From NCBI GenBank assembly GCA_002371705.1, contig DFGI01000001.1, forward strand, positions 241 through 16,722: a DNA stretch of 16,482 nucleotides, in the 5' to 3' direction. The position numbers and the translations under genes are program-made. Below the pieces are notes generated by a model that saw nothing but the letters and a program-made list of their open reading frames with translations, was not told where the DNA came from and did not search any database. This document shows, one piece after another, positions 15,141 to 16,482 of this stretch; position 1 is the first letter of the stretch; each line of letters starts with the position of its first letter. This stretch comes from Bacteroidales bacterium UBA3754 (GTDB lineage: Bacteria; Bacteroidota; Bacteroidia; Bacteroidales; UBA1715).

Positions 15141-16482
15141 ATGGAAAATAAAAAACTTATAGTCGTTCTTGGGGCTGCCGAAAGTGGCGTTGGCGCTGCT
15201 ATTCTCGCCAAGGAAAAAGGATTCGATGTGTTTGTGTCCGACAATGGCATCATTAAGGAACAATACAAGTCAATGCTTGTTGACAATGGCATTGTGTATG
15301 AAGAAGGCCATCATACGGAGGAGAAAATTCTTCAGGCAACCGAGGTTATCAAAAGCCCAGGAATTCGTTCTGATGCTCCGCTGATTGTGAAGTTAATGGC
15401 ACAAGGTACTCCTGTCATTTCCGACTTGGAATTTGCGGCTCGTTATACAAATGCAAAATTGATTTGTATTACGGGTAGCAACGGAAAAACTACCACTACA
15501 CTGCTTACATATCATATTTTAAAACAAGCAGGGTTGAATGTTGGTTTGGCAGGAAACGTTGGAAAAAGTTTCGCTTTGCAGGTTGCTCATAATAATTTTG
15601 ATTATTATGTATTGGAAATCAGCAACTTCCAGCTCGACCACATGTACGACTTCAAGGCCGATATTGCCATTTTGTTGAATATCACGCCTGACCACCTTGA
15701 TAGATATGAATATAAGTTCCAAAATTATATCAATTCAAAATTCCGCATTTTGCAAAATATGCAGTCCAACGATACATTTATATATTGTAGCGACGACCAA
15801 GTGCTAATTGATGAAATTGGTAAACGGAGCATTGCTGCTGATACGTGGGCGTTTACTGTTACTGACGATACGTCGAAACAGGCATATTTAAAGGATAACA
15901 CTATTTATGTGAACTTGCGCGATAAGGATTCGTTCTCGTTCTCAGTTGGTGAAATGCAGTTGCAGGGGAAACACAACTTTGGCAATTCAATGGCGGCGAT
16001 GCTTGCGGCAAAGGCTGTGGATATAAAAAATGAAAAAATCCGCGACAGTTTGAAGTCCTTCGAAAACGTGGAACATCGTCTTGAAAAAGTTCCATTCCAA
16101 GTCAACGGTGTGGAATTTATCAATGACTCAAAAGCTACTAATGTAAACTCGGTTTGGTACGCACTCGACAGTATGAAATCGAAAAATGTGATTTGGATTG
16201 CGGGCGGCACAGATAAAGGAAATGATTATTCTGAATTGTATGAACTTGCAATTCAGAAAGTTAAAGCCTTAGTTTGTCTTGGTATCGACAACGAAAAATT
16301 AAAAAAATCGTTTGGCGACAAAATCGAAACAATCGTGGAAACACGCAGTATGAAAGATGCGGTTGAAACGTCGTACAAACTTGCGAGTCCGGGCGATGTG
16401 GTCTTGCTTTCGCCTGCGTGCGCAAGTTTCGACCTGTTTACGTGCTACGAGGACAGGGGCGAGCAGTTCAAGGAGGCTGTCA
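15141..16482 (+). CDS. murD: UDP-MurNAc-L-alanine:D-glutamate ligase MurD (partial, last few codons beyond the window)
   Basis: Cytoplasmic Mur ligase adding D-glutamate to UDP-MurNAc-L-Ala with ATP. 447 codons are present from the ATG at 15141; since MurD is normally about 440-450 residues, only the last few are missing. The N-terminal UDP-binding domain opens with LIVVLGAAESGVG (about residues 6-18) and contains KSPGIRSDAPL. The ATPase domain has the P-loop GSNGKTTTT, the acidic LEISNFQLD, and LLNITPDHLDRYE. The C-terminal domain shows EHRLEKV, NDSKATN, IAGGTDKG and LSPACASFDLF, the standard MurD series. It is 6 nt after mraY in the dcw unit; ftsW or murG would be expected next. Nothing in the sequence is truncated apart from the window edge. 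Confidence 0.97.
   Translation, partial: MENKKLIVVLGAAESGVGAAILAKEKGFDVFVSDNGIIKEQYKSMLVDNGIVYEEGHHTEEKILQATEVIKSPGIRSDAPLIVKLMAQGTPVISDLEFAARYTNAKLICITGSNGKTTTTLLTYHILKQAGLNVGLAGNVGKSFALQVAHNNFDYYVLEISNFQLDHMYDFKADIAILLNITPDHLDRYEYKFQNYINSKFRILQNMQSNDTFIYCSDDQVLIDEIGKRSIAADTWAFTVTDDTSKQAYLKDNTIYVNLRDKDSFSFSVGEMQLQGKHNFGNSMAAMLAAKAVDIKNEKIRDSLKSFENVEHRLEKVPFQVNGVEFINDSKATNVNSVWYALDSMKSKNVIWIAGGTDKGNDYSELYELAIQKVKALVCLGIDNEKLKKSFGDKIETIVETRSMKDAVETSYKLASPGDVVLLSPACASFDLFTCYEDRGEQFKEAV

Noticed and set aside
12431..16482. Missing murF between murE and mraY considered as a deletion
   Set aside because: The murE-mraY junction is a clean 1-nt gap and this order is usual in Bacteroidota, where murF lies elsewhere.

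Overview
The window comes from a Bacteroidota (probably Bacteroidales) chromosome. Evidence: the dcw cluster order mraZ-rsmH-ftsL-ftsI-murE-mraY-murD with no murF between murE and mraY; an FtsI ending in a PASTA domain; a MraY with a long extracytoplasmic insertion; an acyltransferase/GNAT pair resembling the Bacteroides glycine-lipid genes; AT-rich leaders with few Shine-Dalgarno sites; and several TAnnTTTG-type -7 elements. About 96% is coding. I see no RNA gene, CRISPR array, insertion sequence or att site, and no gene-free stretch above 300 bases.

Layout. (1) 1-2481: the edge of a surface-polysaccharide region, with a family-4 glycosyltransferase on the minus strand (C-terminus outside the window) divergent from a Wzx-type flippase on the plus strand. 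(2) 2676-5167: a MurU-like sugar-1-phosphate nucleotidyltransferase overlapping recJ by 4 nt. (3) 5170-8402, all minus: a transcription unit of a PlsC-type acyltransferase, a hemolysin-type GNAT N-acyltransferase (together a likely GlsA/GlsB-like glycine-lipid cassette) and a YgjP-type zinc hydrolase. It is followed by a LicD-like gene with its own promoter, convergent with recJ with 2 nt between the stop codons. (4) 8623-16482, all plus: the start of the division and cell wall (dcw) cluster, tightly packed with gaps of 1-6 nt or overlaps, running off the right edge a few codons before the end of murD.

Working together: the dcw genes build and flip-ready the peptidoglycan precursor (MurE, MurD and MraY make lipid I) and supply the septal transpeptidase FtsI with its FtsL-like partner, under the regulator MraZ and next to the 16S rRNA methyltransferase RsmH. 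The divergent minus-strand operon makes acylated membrane lipids, and the left end makes surface glycans, so most of the window serves the cell envelope.

The strongest regulatory signal is a four-copy, exactly 10-bp-phased array of TGGGA-like boxes at 8545-8579 just upstream of mraZ, the architecture of a MraZ operator. I found no clearly undescribed system. The items most worth checking are this operator, the lipid cassette, the start of the flippase gene and the orphan MurU-like and LicD-like genes.
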